NCBI GenBank assembly: GCA_025766275.1 | Contig: JAFKAC010000039.1 | Span: 124,001-188,000, forward strand | Origin: Lactarius indigo | Taxonomy: Eukaryota; Basidiomycota; Agaricomycetes; Russulales; Russulaceae | DNA length: 64,000 nucleotides | Reading direction: 5' to 3' | Notes under the pieces: generated by a model | Seen by the model: the letters and a program-made list of their open reading frames with translations, nothing else | Told to the model about the DNA's origin: nothing | Database searches by the model: none | Position numbers and translations under genes: made by a program | Part shown: positions 38,225 through 49,987 of the stretch, one piece after another | Numbering within the stretch: the first letter of the stretch is position 1 | How the letters are laid out: each line of letters begins with the position of its first letter

Positions 38225-39860
38225 ACTAGCCGCAGCTGAACGAAGTTTGTCAAGGAGTACCTGGAGCGACATTCCCACGACGATCTAAGACCATCTATCA
38301 AGGGAACCGCTCTCTGGAGGAATACCCCACACGACGAAGGATACTACGTCTACGACCCCGACAAACTCACCTACGAACCTATCGAATACATCGAAGACCA
38401 GCATATCTGGGCCTACGTAGCCTACTCCGATACAAAGCACTCCTGGTATTCGTATAAACCTGTCCCCACACACCTCGGACTAGGACCAGGAAAAGGACAA
38501 ATCAGCACTATCGACGCAGACTCAGACGTCGAAGAACCGTCATCTGAACCAGACTTAGACAACCCTACCCTCACCCCAACCATTCAACGACCCGTAGACT
38601 TCGCATCATATGCCAATATGTCCACCACCCAACTCTCCACCACCCTCACCACCTCGCAACCAACCGCAGGGTCCTCGACAACGAATCCTGCAGGTAGTGG
38701 AGGACATCCTGTGGGAGGAAGTATGTCGACAAGCGGAGGAGGCGCTGCAGGAAGCACAGGAGGCCATCATGGAGGCGGTGCGCCTGGAGGTGGAGGCGGT
38801 GCGCCTGGAGGCGGAGGCGGCGCGCCTGGAGGTGGAGGCGGCGGAGCAGCAGTTGGCCCCGCAGCCGGAGGACCTCCCCCACCAAATGGACGACTCGGGG
38901 GAAATCCCCCCCCCCGAATTCACAGGAGATCGGGAAGCCAGTCGGGCCTTCCTCAACGCCTTCGCCCTGTATCGAGGAATGAACCCAAATGTACAGCAAC
39001 TTACTCTCCCATACTCACGAGCAATGACGCTCCTATCCTATATCCGAGGACCGCTTGTCGATGACTGGGTGGAAGAACAGATACAATGGCTGGCTGACCA
39101 ACTGGCGGGTGGTGTAGCCATGAATGCCGAAAACCTCTGGAACACCATCGAAACACGCTTCGTCCAGGCGTACACCGACACTACCCAACAGCAGAAAGCC
39201 CGCCACGCCATTCAAAATCTACGAATGGACAAAGAAGACATCGACACCTACATAGCCAAGTTCTCTAACTTGGCCAACAAGGCGGGATACAATAAAGATG
39301 AGGCCACAACCTTGGAAATCTTCCAGAAGGGTCTCCCGAACGCGTTGGTCATAAACACGATCAAATTCCATCACCCCGTGGACTGGGACGATTGGAAAAC
39401 GGCAGTAACACTCCAACAAGCGGAGTACCTCCTTCTTAAAGATAGGCTTACCAAAGGAAGGACGGACAAGAAAGGGGGAGCCTCCCGCGACCAATGGCTG
39501 AACGCCCTTAACAAGGCAAAAGACCCAAACGCGATGGATGTTAGCCGCACTCGCGCCAGAGCCGCAATGACAGAAGACGAAAAGAAGCTACTCCAGAAGG
39601 AAGAAAGATGCTTCAGATGCCGAGGACAAGGGCATATCTCCAGATTTTGCCCACAAAAGCCAACCACCACGGCCAAAACAACGAATACGAACGACTCCAA
39701 CCCAACCACCGCTACCATTTCCATGACCGCGTCACGACCTCTTTCTAATGAAGAACAAGCCGACGCTCAAGTAGCGGCCCTGTTTGCCCAAACCCCCGAA
39801 GTACGAGAACTAATGGTGGACAAACTTTTCGGACAGAAAAAGGATTTTCTGAACGCTTGA
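38225..39860 (+). pseudogene. Element D pre-gag and gag, with a frame break in a C10 run
   Basis: The pre-gag frame (about 38235-38617, GYYVYDP, YEPIEY, HSWYSYKP) continues in frame through the ATG at 38618 into a Gly-rich stretch. At the run of ten C (38906-38915) the frame must change by one to reach the gag core (PEFTGDREASRAFLNAF). From there it is open to the CCHC knuckle CFRCRGQGHISRFC near 39620 and the stop at 39858. An alternative frame from 38610 is open throughout but encodes a repetitive Glu/Ala-rich stretch where relatives have Gly-rich sequence. An in-frame TGA is near 38240. Confidence 0.72.
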
Positions 39861-42800
39861 ACCCGGCGGCCTGGGCTAGAGCATTAAAACTTAGCGTGTA
39901 CAATAGCAGATTCCGATCTATGCGAATTCCAGTGCTTTTCAAATCTGCTCACGCGACGGCCGAACGAAATGTTTTGATAGACTCGGGCGCAACAGACAAC
40001 TTTATAAGCGCAAACCTTCTAAAACGACTCAAGATAGCCTGGCTAGCCACCGAACGCCCCATCAAAATATGGAATGTGGATGGAACCCACAACCAAGGAG
40101 GAGAAATTACGTCCTTCACGGATCTCACCGTCAAAACCGGAGGAAAAACCCAAAACCTCCGATTCCTTATCACCGACTTAGGAAATGACGAAGTAATACT
40201 GGGGTACCCTTGGTTTACGGCTTTCGAACCCAAATTCCACTGGCGGGATGCCACACTCGACGAAGAATTCCAGCCAGTGGTTATCACCAGCCTACATTTG
40301 TCCGACGAAGCCATGCCTCTAGAATCAACCATTAAGGCATTGGAGACGTACCAACTGGACGAATTAGCCTGGGAACAAGTACAAGAAGAAGGAGAACCGT
40401 GCATTCGACTACGAAAGACGACAACGGCATCAGAATTAGCGCAGCAAGCAGCGGCGAAGAAACCCCAAAAGACCTTCGAAGAAATGGTCCCAGAAGAGTA
40501 TCGAAGACACCGAAAGGTCTTCAGTGAAGAAGCGTCTCAACGCTTTCCCCCTTCGCGCCCATGGGACCACGCTATAGATCTAGTCCCGAATGCCCCCGAA
40601 ACACTAGATTGCAAAGTATATCCACTCACGATCCCGGAAAACGAGAAACTGACGGAATTCGTGACCGAACACCTGGAGAAGAAGTATATACAACCGTCCA
40701 AGTCCCCTTATGCTTCTCCCTTCTTCTTCATCAAGAAAAAGGATGGAAAATTACGACCGGTACAGGACTATCGCCGCCTCAATGAGTTAACAGTAAAAAA
40801 CCACTACCCACTTCCCCTTATCCCCGAACTTATCGATAAAATTCGAGAAGCGAGGCTCTATTCGAAGCTCGATATCCGATGGGGATACAATAATGTCCGA
40901 ATCAAACAAGGGGATGAATGGAAGGCGGCGTTTAAGACCAACCAGGGGTTATTCGAACCACGGGTCATGTTCTTTGGCCTCACCAACTCCCCCAGCACGT
41001 TCCAAACAATGATGGACACCATCTTCCAGGAACTGGTATTGACGGGAGAAGTGATCGTTTACATGGACGATATCCTGATTGCGACAGCAGACGACCGCGC
41101 CCACCACAGGACAGTACTACACCAAGTTCTCGACCTCTGCGATAAACACGATTTGTACATCAAACCAGAAAAATGCGTGTTCGAGGTCCATGAAGTGGAA
41201 TACTTAGGGTTAATCATTGGGCATGGGCAATTACGAATGGACCCAGTAAAAGTTCAAGGAGTCCGGGAATGGAAGGCGCCGACATCACTGAAGGAAGTAC
41301 GAGCCTTTTTGGGATTCTGCAATTTCTACCGACGATTCATACGGGGATTCTCCACGATTGCAAGACCCCTCCACGACCTCACAAAAAAGGACACCCCCTG
41401 GGAATGGACGGAAGCCAGGCAAAAAGCTTTCAATACCATCAAAGAACGAATCAGCTCGGAACCGGTCCTACTATTCCCAAAATTAGACCAACCCTTCGAA
41501 ATCGAAGTCGACGCCTCAGGATACGCCCTAGGCGCAGTCCTAAATCAAAAAGGGGAAGACGACAAGCTCCACCCAATCGCGTTCTACTCGGAATCCCTAT
41601 CCGAAGCAGAACGCAATTATGACATTTATGATAGGGAGTTACTGGCAATTGTCAAAGCGTTGCGGACCTGGCGCACATATCTTGTGGGATCCCCTCATTT
41701 AATAACCATTCATACAGACCACGCGAATTTGCAGTATTGGAAGGAGCCTAGAAAGATCAATCGACGAGTTGCACGAGAATTTCAAGAGTTATCTGAGTAC
41801 AACTTCGTACTCAAACACATCTCGGGCAAAAGAAACACCCAGGCCGATTCGTTATCTAGACGACCTGATTACGACAACGGCACTGACGACAACGACCACG
41901 TCACGGTACTTCCAGAAGAGGTCTTCCTCAAAATAACCCACATGTCCATGCATGATATGGACATATGGACGCAAATCGCACAAAATATGGACGAAACAAC
42001 TCTCCTCCCGTGGATCGAACCGCATAATCTGAAAAAGCACGACGGACTGTGGTGGAAGAACGACGCCCTCGTTGTTGTGGGAAACAACGATCTTAAATGG
42101 GGGGTAATCACCTTTTTCCACGACACTCCAAGCGCTGGACACCCGGGAATTGCAAACACCTTAGAGCTGGTGCGACACGACTTCTGGTGGCCCAACATGC
42201 GTCAAGATGTGGAGGCCTACGTCAAGGGATGTGCAACATGCCAAAGCAACAAGGTTAACCCCCACCGACAAAAGCCACACCTATTCCCCATCACTACCGA
42301 GCCAGAGGCTGAACCATTCGAGGTAGTAGCCATGGACTTCATAGTCAAACTCCCACCATCAGAAGGATTCGACTCAATCCTCACCATCACAGACCACAAC
42401 TGCTCAAAAGCGGCAATATTCATACCATGCAATGAAACCATAACGTCGGAAGGGGTGGCCAAACTCTATCTCCAACATGTATATCCCCATTACGGCTTAC
42501 CCAGAAAAGTCATATCCGATTGAGATCCCAGATTCGCCTCGACATTTATGAGGCAACTGTGCAAAACTCTAGGGATACGACAGAATATATCCTCTGCATA
42601 CCACCCACAGACGGATGGCCAATCTGAACGCACCAACCAATGGTTAGAACAATACTTACGACACTGGTGCAACGTACAACAAGACAATTGGGCAGAACTA
42701 TTACCAATGGCCCAGTTTGCCCATAATTCCTGGAAAAACGCCACTACCAAACACTCCCCCTTTTCACTCATCATGGGATGGGAACCACGAACCGTATGGA

Positions 42801-43390
42801 CACCTAAACCATCTAACAATCCCACGGTAGACCAACGACTAGAGGAGTTACTGATACTCCGCCAACACGCGCAAGATAGTATCACACATGCGCAACACCT
42901 CATGACACAATGAGGGAAAGACAAGTTCACACCTTATCAGCAAGGAGACCAAGTATGGCTAGAAGGAACAAACCTCCGAACTTTCTATCCCACAAGCAAA
43001 CTAGCTCCGAAGCGATACGGACCCTTTAAGATCATCAGGGTTCTATCAGACGTTTCGTATGAGCTAGAACTCCCGAAGTCATGGAAGATACACCCGGTGT
43101 TCCATGCGAACCTCCTCACCCCTTATAAGGAGACGGAGATGCACGGCGCAAATTATACCCGACCTCCGCCGGACCTTATCGATGGCGAAGAGGAGTACGA
43201 AGTGGAGCGAATCGAAGACGCCCAGGAACGGGGGAGAGGGCGCAAACTTCACTACCTAGTCAAGTGGAAGGGATTCCCACCAAGTGACAACACATGGGAA
43301 CCCGCAAGTAACATGACCCACGCCACAGGCGTCATCAAGGAATATTATCAACGATATCCAACCGCCGCAGGGGCTGGACGAACAATATAA
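39842..43390 (+). CDS. Element D pol polyprotein: PR-RT-RNaseH-IN-chromodomain
   Basis: Reached by a -1 shift near GGATTTT (39842-39848); the gag stop is at 39858. Order: aspartic protease DSGATDNF near 39980; reverse transcriptase with YMDD near 41065; RNase H with HTDHANLQYWK near 41730; integrase zinc finger H..H..CATCQ near 42150-42250; catalytic core with VAMDF, ISD and TDGQSE; then chromodomain EYEVERIED..LHYLVKWKGFPPSDNTWEP near 43195-43305, ending at TAA 43388. Two TGA codons interrupt it: 42521, where relatives have Arg (CGA), and 42911, where E has Trp. Otherwise it looks functional, so a very similar active copy may exist. Confidence 0.88.
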
Positions 43391-43432
43391 AAAAACACCC
43401 TCAATCGTAATCCCAGATTCCTTAGCCCAACA

Positions 43433-44866
43433 ATGACCAGCACACCAGTATCCGACACCACTCTCGTCCAAATCCTAAGCAACCCTCAACTCGAAGCCGC
43501 CCTCGAAAGAGGGATCGTCACCATCGACCTCGCCGACATCCCCAGTCTATCACCACCACCATCCCCCCGACGCGCCCCTACCATTGAATGAGAACCTGGG
43601 GAACTCACCCCATCGACCCCCGAGGAAGGACAATGTTCTCCAACACCCCCTCCTCGGCAACAGTCAACTCCTCCTCCTGAACCACAACCGCAATCACCCG
43701 CATCCTCCCCACCATCTACACCACCCCCACCACTCGAACCATTTACCCCAGTCCGTGTTCACACCCCCATCGACTATGACCGACCCGACTCCCCTCCTCA
43801 TGACACGGATGACCCTGGCGCCCCATTCTTCCCGAACACCCCAGGAACCCCCAAATACTACCCGTTGCAAATCCCACTATCGGACGGTGGATCTAACCCA
43901 GCGAAGTACATTTACTATCGCAAGGGGTTCACCGAGGTAGTAGGAACAATGGGTGCGGGACAGCCTCACTATGGAGAAGAGGTCTATCTCTCGTCGCTCA
44001 GGCCAAATGTCTCGGCCCCCCCCTTCACAGCCGAACAACTCCAATTTTTCGATCCCCACGACATCCGCGCCTGCGCTCTAGACGAAACTCTCATCGAGCT
44101 TAACTCGCCGCGGCTCACGGCTGAAATCACTAGGCTCCGGACGGGACTGTTGGCACTCAAGGAGATCGACGAGAAATGCGAGAAGCTGGAAGAGGACGCA
44201 CGGAAGTTGCGATCAGAACGGCTCACGGTGGATCTCATGCTAGCCAGCACAAAGAGGCGACTCCAGTACGCAGGGGCATTGGCTACCATCGGCAACGAGT
44301 ACGCACGCATGACGGCCCTCCCAGCCCCACTTCGTCACTCTCGCTATGCCATCCCATTCTCTCCATGACGCGGAGGACCATTGGAGTTCCCCCGCCTCGC
44401 TGACAAACCTCATCGCCGGCGCTGCTACCACTGCAACAGTCCCCACCATCTTGTACGTGACTGCCCCACCAGACCACGACCAGCTTGCCGCCACTGCCAA
44501 AGTCAAGAACACCAGTCCTACCGGTGTATCTTCCGCCGAGCAGGCATGGTCGAAGAGGTGATTACAACTCACCAAGCCGACGAACGCATACGACAGGCGA
44601 TAACTACGGAGGCCACTACCTCGTTCACAGTCCCCGAACCGCCGACCATTGCGGCTCAAACACAAGGAAGATGGTGTGGGCGATGCTTTCGCACGGACGC
44701 CAACCACGACGAAATCCGCTGCCCCCAGTACGAAATGTGTCGTAAGTGTGGCAAGCGCGGCCCCTTCCTTTTCCTCAAAACGCACTACTGTCGGCTCGAC
44801 ATTTCTCCGTGGCCTGAGAATGACTTGGACGCTGACATCTACGACCTCATCGATCCGGAAAGTTGA
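43433..44866 (+). CDS. Element D tail ORF: Pro-rich, conserved tail domain, zinc knuckles
   Basis: Starts 14 codons after the pol stop, in the same frame. The N-terminal third is Pro/Ser-rich. The middle (43865-44365) matches the tail fused to pol in E and C2: IYYRKGF, YGEEVYL, PHDIR, SPRLTAEITRLR, then a Leu/Glu-rich coiled coil. In-frame TGA codons at 43589 and 44366 interrupt it; the second is followed at once by sequence that carries on to two perfect CX2CX4HX4C knuckles (CYHCNSPHHLVRDC, CRHCQSQEHQSYRC) and a further Cys/His cluster (CGRCFRT..H..C). I infer one original protein of about 478 aa. The role is unknown; nucleic-acid binding is likely for the knuckles. Confidence 0.7.
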
Positions 44867-44900
44867 AGCCGAGGCGTCTTCAAGTCTAGACGGGGGGTAA

Positions 44901-45361
44901 TGTTACGACTTTCTTGGACTCGTTTCTTTCTTTACCACTATTTCCTTCCCATACTATACGAGCCCTGTACGACCACGCGGACTTTACGATTGCCTGGTTT
45001 CTATCACGCGCCCTGCTTATCGGTGTTTCCCTTTGATAAAGCTTGACATGTGCCAGTTTCCGACTTGTTCCCTCTCACGCGCGACCCCGCGTGATTCTCC
45101 TTTGTTCTCGATATATCCTTGCCTTATTCCCTCTATGTTCACTCCTTTCTTCCTCGACTTGGCGATGGCGCCATCTGTTTGTGATGACCACACAGTACAA
45201 TTTCTATTTAACCCTAGTCATACCTAGCTTGTACGGTAGACTAGACTTCTTGTGTAATACTACACTCGTCTACACGCAGTCTCGTGAACCCCCGATCCCT
45301 GCCTTTGCTAGACCTTCGCGTCTTAGCTTTCCTCTACAGTCCAAGTGACGTGCGTCCTTGT
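44901..45361 (+). repeat. 3' LTR of D, first part
   Basis: 461 bp matching the 5' LTR to CCTTGT. It is preceded by the polypurine tract AGACGGGGGGTAA. The sequence then breaks into solo LTR A3. The last 94 bp of the LTR are at 62280-62373; the 14 bp matching 38087-38100 are absent. Confidence 0.9.
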
Positions 45362-46176
45362 TGTTACGCTTGTACCGGGCGTAGTGTCCGACTTGGACGG
45401 TTCTGTGGGAACACCCTGCCCCAAACGGTCAGCCAACTTACGGGGGAGGCAAATACAGCCAAGGCGTCCCCTAGTCGACAAAGATACTGGCAGCCTTCTA
45501 TCAGACAGAAGTACTGAGAGGCAGAAAATGGCAGATAAGAGGGGGGAATGAGCGAGCAGCCCAAAGGAGAGGTGGCAGACAGCCAACCACAGCTCAAAAG
45601 AGGGAGGGAAGACGGTAAACAACCAGTACAATTCCACAAGATCTCGAGCTGGAGAACTAGGGGATACATGCTACCCTACTTATACTCCAGCCGTCGTAAA
45701 GTTCAGACTCAGAAACCCTAATACAACGATCCTAGGGTGAGTAATCGTACAGTAAGAGTGTCATCGGGAATGTGTAATCATTCGTAAGCATACAGTCGGT
45801 CAACCAATCAGAATGAGGTATCAGTCATCCTTATCGTAACAGTGTAATCGTCTATGAGTCATCCGCAGTCAGTATCAGTCATCAGGTACCAAACGTCAGT
45901 CAGCCAGGCACAAGCTCATCTGGACTCTTCCGGTGCATTCTAGCCAGATCACATGCCGGGGTCACGTGATGGGCGATGTTGATATTGCTTTATCCGGGCC
46001 GGTGGAACCTACAATTCTGCGCATCATCGCAGAAGGTCCAATGGACTCGCGGGCCGGGGCACTTATCTCTGGGTTTGCGGCTTATCTCAGCCTTTTCTTC
46101 ATCATCTTCCTTTTCTCCACGTGATTGCGTCCGTCGTATTGCCGTTTGTCGAGGTTGCGGGGGCAAAATCGTAACA
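45362..46176 (-). mobile_element. Solo LTR A3 (815 bp), no target duplication
   Basis: Full-length copy in the same orientation as A2. The flanks are CTTGT on the left and GGATG on the right, so unlike A1, A2 and A4 there is no TSD. One side belongs to the D LTR, the other to unrelated DNA. Confidence 0.9.
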
Positions 46177-46220
46177 GGATGAGTAAAAAAATATATAAAA
46201 AAAGACAAAACGCGACTCAC

Positions 46221-46533
46221 GATTCGCCGACAAAGTACTTTGTCGCAGGCTGAGAAGTTCTTGAAGGTGGCCAACCATATTGACGTATTTCATGAACTCC
46301 GGGTTGTGTGTGAGTTCGTCGTGAGTCAGGCGGGCGATGATGTTGATGGGGAGGCCGGAAGGTTGAGAAATCTGAGAGAAAAGAGAGACAGGTGTCGCAG
46401 CGGACAACTGGGTACTTGCGGTCGCAGAAAACATCGCACTCGGGGGGCGAGACTGAGTCGCCGACAAGTCCTCCTCGTCCATCTCATCGAAGTCTAAAAG
46501 AGGCTCGTCAAGATCATCCAGAATAGTCGACAT
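46221..46533 (-). pseudogene. 5' exon of an unidentified gene, truncated by A3
   Basis: ATG at 46533 is preceded on the minus strand by a long pyrimidine-rich stretch typical of fungal 5' regions. The exon encodes about 104 residues: an acidic start (DDLDEPLLDFDEMDEEDLS), a Ser/Thr/Ala-rich middle and a helical end (RLTHDELTHNPEFMKYVNMV). It ends at a consensus donor GTGAGT (46220 downwards), and 44 nt into the intron the sequence runs into A3. The remaining exons are absent. I do not recognise the family. It may be a host gene remnant or a second gene of the neighbouring transposon. Confidence 0.6.
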
Positions 46534-46677
46534 GCAAGAAAAATAGATGGGAAGGGAAGATGGAAGAAGATGGGAATGAGAGGAAGAGGGAAGAGGGAAG
46601 AGGAAATGGGGAAGGAAGGAACGCGGAAGGTGGAGAGGATGAATGACCGAACGAACAAGCGAGGGAAAAATAAAAAC

Positions 46678-46710
46678 ATAAGTCAATATGAACGTAAGTC
46701 AATATGTTCG
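46678..46710 (+). repeat. Paired AAGTCAATATG repeats, possible Plavaka subterminal repeat
   Basis: Two copies of TAAGTCAATATG in 30 bp. The core AGTCAA is the inverse of the TTGACT motifs clustered at 62045-62265. Subterminal repeats in opposite orientation at the two ends are typical of CACTA-like elements. Confidence 0.4.
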
Positions 46711-46848
46711 CTTGCTCCTGCCCTGACAAATCGCGGCACGGCCGGCCCAGGGCTTCAAAGACTCGAAACTCGCAACTTGTTATCTATAGTCCATCAGCAG
46801 ATAGTTTTTGTGCTACCAGGCCTGTATATACACCTTCCCACAACAACA

Positions 46849-49800
46849 ATGGCACCAATAGTTAAATATATTTGCCCATGCTTCAAGTGCACCTCAAATA
46901 AGGAGCTTTCCAAGAGGACTATCAGGATTCACTCCAAGGAAAACCTAAAGCATCTATATAATCTGATAGCTTCTGGTGCACCTCAGGACACTGTGAACTT
47001 TGTCCAGAGCTGTCAACACCAGCTTTCAGAGCTGCTTGGCAGCCTGGTTGAGGAGTCACAGTTATCCAGGCAACTTGGATCTCTTTATTCAGATGGTGAG
47101 CACTTATTTTTTATGCTCCCAATTAATACTGATCTACTTAGATCTAGCTATTGCCCCTACTAGTTCACCCCCATTTCCAGAGGGGAGGATGGTCAATGAT
47201 GATGCTATGATGGTTGATGATGATTGTAAGTAATTTACTGTGAACTTATGATATCTTTGTCCTAATGCCAGCATAGACACCCCATTTTCCTTGCAGGAGG
47301 AGGGCTCTATGGATATACAGGAGTTGGACAATATATCAGACCAGGAGCATGAGGATGACAGCTCTGTCATCTTCAGGATTCCAGAGGAGACCTTGGATGT
47401 TGCTCCAGACCCTGGCTCTGAATCTGGCTCTAGTTCTAGTCAACTGGACTCACTGGAGGATGATGATAGTTTTTTAGCCTCTGATGAGGACTTTGCCCCT
47501 TACAAGTCCTCATATGGGCCCTCTGGTGGTAGTGGTGGTGGGAATTTGCCAGAAATTGTTGTGAAGCTTCAGAAACAGCTGTTGAAGGAATATACACTCC
47601 CCCCTCCTCCTATCCATGCCCCATGGCAACAGACACTATCCAGGGCACAGACCTTATCCCTCCAGCACTACCTTGCATGGATAGGGTCCAATGGCACTGT
47701 TAAAGCATACAATGCCCATGCACAGGTACTTGGAGAGGCCACAAAGGAGGAAATCCTCAGCCTTTATAGGGTCAGAAAGCTAGCTGAAGACCTCACTGGC
47801 CTACACCCCTCATTTATTGACATGTGCCCTAAAAGTTGCATGGCATATACTGGAGACTCTCATTCTCAATCCACCTGCTCATACAAAGACTGTGATGAGC
47901 AGCGCTACAAACCACAGCAGAGTCCTACAGCCAGACCAAAGTCAAGGGCAACCATGCTCTATATGCCCATCACTCCCATCATTCAGGCATACTATGCCAA
48001 TGCAGAGACATCCCATGAGATGCGCCATAGGGATGAATGCTTGAAGAGGACACTAGATGTGCTTGCAAGGGGTGCTGGTGTGAAGAGGTCAGAGTTTGCC
48101 AACTCTGACAACCATATTCACCACTACACCAAATTGGGGCTATTCCATGATGAAAGAGACACTGCCCTATCAATCTCTACAGATGGTGCTCAGCTCACCA
48201 TGAAAAAGCAGTCCAATATGTGGCTCCTAATTGTTGTGCTGCTCAATCTCCCACCAGAGATGTGCTACAGAGCAAGCAATGTCATTGTCCCACTTGCCAT
48301 CCCAGGCCCATCAGCACCTGGGAACATTGAGTCCTTCATATATCCCCTTTTTGAAGAGATGGCAATGGCAAGTGTGGGGATGTGGACATGGGATGCTATT
48401 GACTCATCCTACTTTGTTCTGAGAGCATATCTCTGTGGTGTAAAAGGAGACATGCTTGGATCTGCCAAGTTGAGTGGGATGGCAGGACATTCAGCCCTTT
48501 ATGGTGATCGCTTCAGTTTGGTACAAGGTGCTCGCCCTGCCAAGGACAGAGGTGCTAGAGCCCAGTACTATCCAATCTCTCCACCTCAAAAGGAAAGATA
48601 TAATCCTGGTCGCCATATTGTTGACCTGGATAACTTGCCCATGAGAGGCCAAAGACAATATTGGCAGACTATTGAAAGGCTAGAGTCTGCAAGAACCCAA
48701 GCAGAGCTTCAAAGGACTGTAAAGGAGACAGGAATCTCACGCCTTACAATATGTGCAGCCAGTCCTACATTTTCCCATCCATCATTCTTCCCATTGGACC
48801 CCTTCCATTTATTCTATGAAAACTGCATGGTACACATCTGGGACTTGTGGGTGACCCATAGCTCCATTGATGAGAAGATACATATGGATGCAGGCATGGC
48901 CTCAAAACTTGGTGCAGAGGTTGAAAAGGCAGTAAAGACCCTCCCTTCATCTTTCTGTGGGCCAATCAGGGACCCATACAAAAAGCGCCATAGCCAGTAC
49001 AAAGTCTATGAATGGATGGCCCTCCTTCACTGGTATATTATACCAATGGCATGGGAGCTAGGCTTTGACAAGGATGTCCTCAAGAACTTTGGCCAGTTTG
49101 CAGACATTGTTGAAGCTGCAATGTCTCATTCACCAAAGTCTGATGAGGACTTAGCATCCTTACACAGTCTAATCAAGTCCTTCCTCCAGGAATTTGAGAG
49201 GCTTTATGTTGAGGATGACCCAGTCAAGGTCTCAAGATGCAGGCTGTGCATCTGGCAATTAATTCATGTCCCACACCATATCTCATGGAATGGCTCAATC
49301 AGATTTGGCTCTCAAGCTACAGTGGAGAGGGCCATTGGAGAAATTGGCCATAAAGTCAGGTCCAAGAAGGCACCCTTTGCTAATATAGCCACAATTCTAT
49401 ATGAAAGGGCAAGCACCAAGGTGTTGACTTTGCAGTACCCATCCCTGGCCATTCCCCCTAAAGAAGGGAGGAAGAAGGAACACCTGTTTCAGTCACTGCC
49501 AATCAAAAGGACTGAGATAGAAAATCCCTCAGAACATTATAACCACCTTGCTGCAATTTGTGATTTTCTTGAAGTCACTCTGGATATGGACCTCATAATT
49601 CAGAGATGGGGAAAGTGCAATATGCCAGGAGATGTCACTTTGAGGAGCAGAATCTCTGAGAAGGGAGGTCAAGCCACAAGGTCATCTAGATATTTTGAGG
49701 CTCAAGGAGAGGAGGGGCTTATCTTTGGAGAGGCATTGGCATTTTACTTTTTGCCAGACTATGACTACAGTCTGGTGGTCTATTATGGGCTAGGAGAGAT

Positions 49801-49987
49801 AAGGAATGTGCTGGGAAGATGGTGTGGAGAGTGGTCAAATGACTGCATGGTGTTGAGAACATCTAGTCTTGTTACACTGGTTGGAGTTTGGGAATGGGAG
49901 TCAAAGGTTCATATCTTGAGAAAGCACCCAGGATTAGATATGCTTAGTTCTGAGGAGCATGGTATTGAAGAACAAGAAGAGGAGTAA
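46849..49987 (+). CDS. Plavaka-type DNA transposase, three exons, about 1,013 aa
   Basis: Exons 46849-47095, 47142-47225 and 47277-49987; introns have GTGAG/TTAG and GTAAGT/ATAG ends, and the spliced frame is open. Beginning exon 3 at the nearer CAG (47297) would create a stop, so ATAG at 47276 is preferred. The N-terminus has a Cys cluster CPCFKC; exons 2 and 3 begin with acidic low-complexity sequence; then come blocks typical of basidiomycete Plavaka (CACTA-like) transposases: the CxAYTG..C.C block, PITPIIQAYYAN, IPGPSAPGNIESFIYPL, a GD-containing core segment and FPLDPFHLFYEN. The C-terminus is acidic. Base and codon use is AT-richer than in the gypsy elements. It would cut and rejoin DNA at the element's ends. 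No inactivating lesion seen. Confidence 0.82.

Noticed and set aside
38610..38905. Glu/Ala-rich start of D gag in the frame beginning at 38610
   Set aside because: The other frame continues the conserved pre-gag block and a Gly-rich stretch like that of E and B, so the Glu-rich repeat is more likely an out-of-frame reading.
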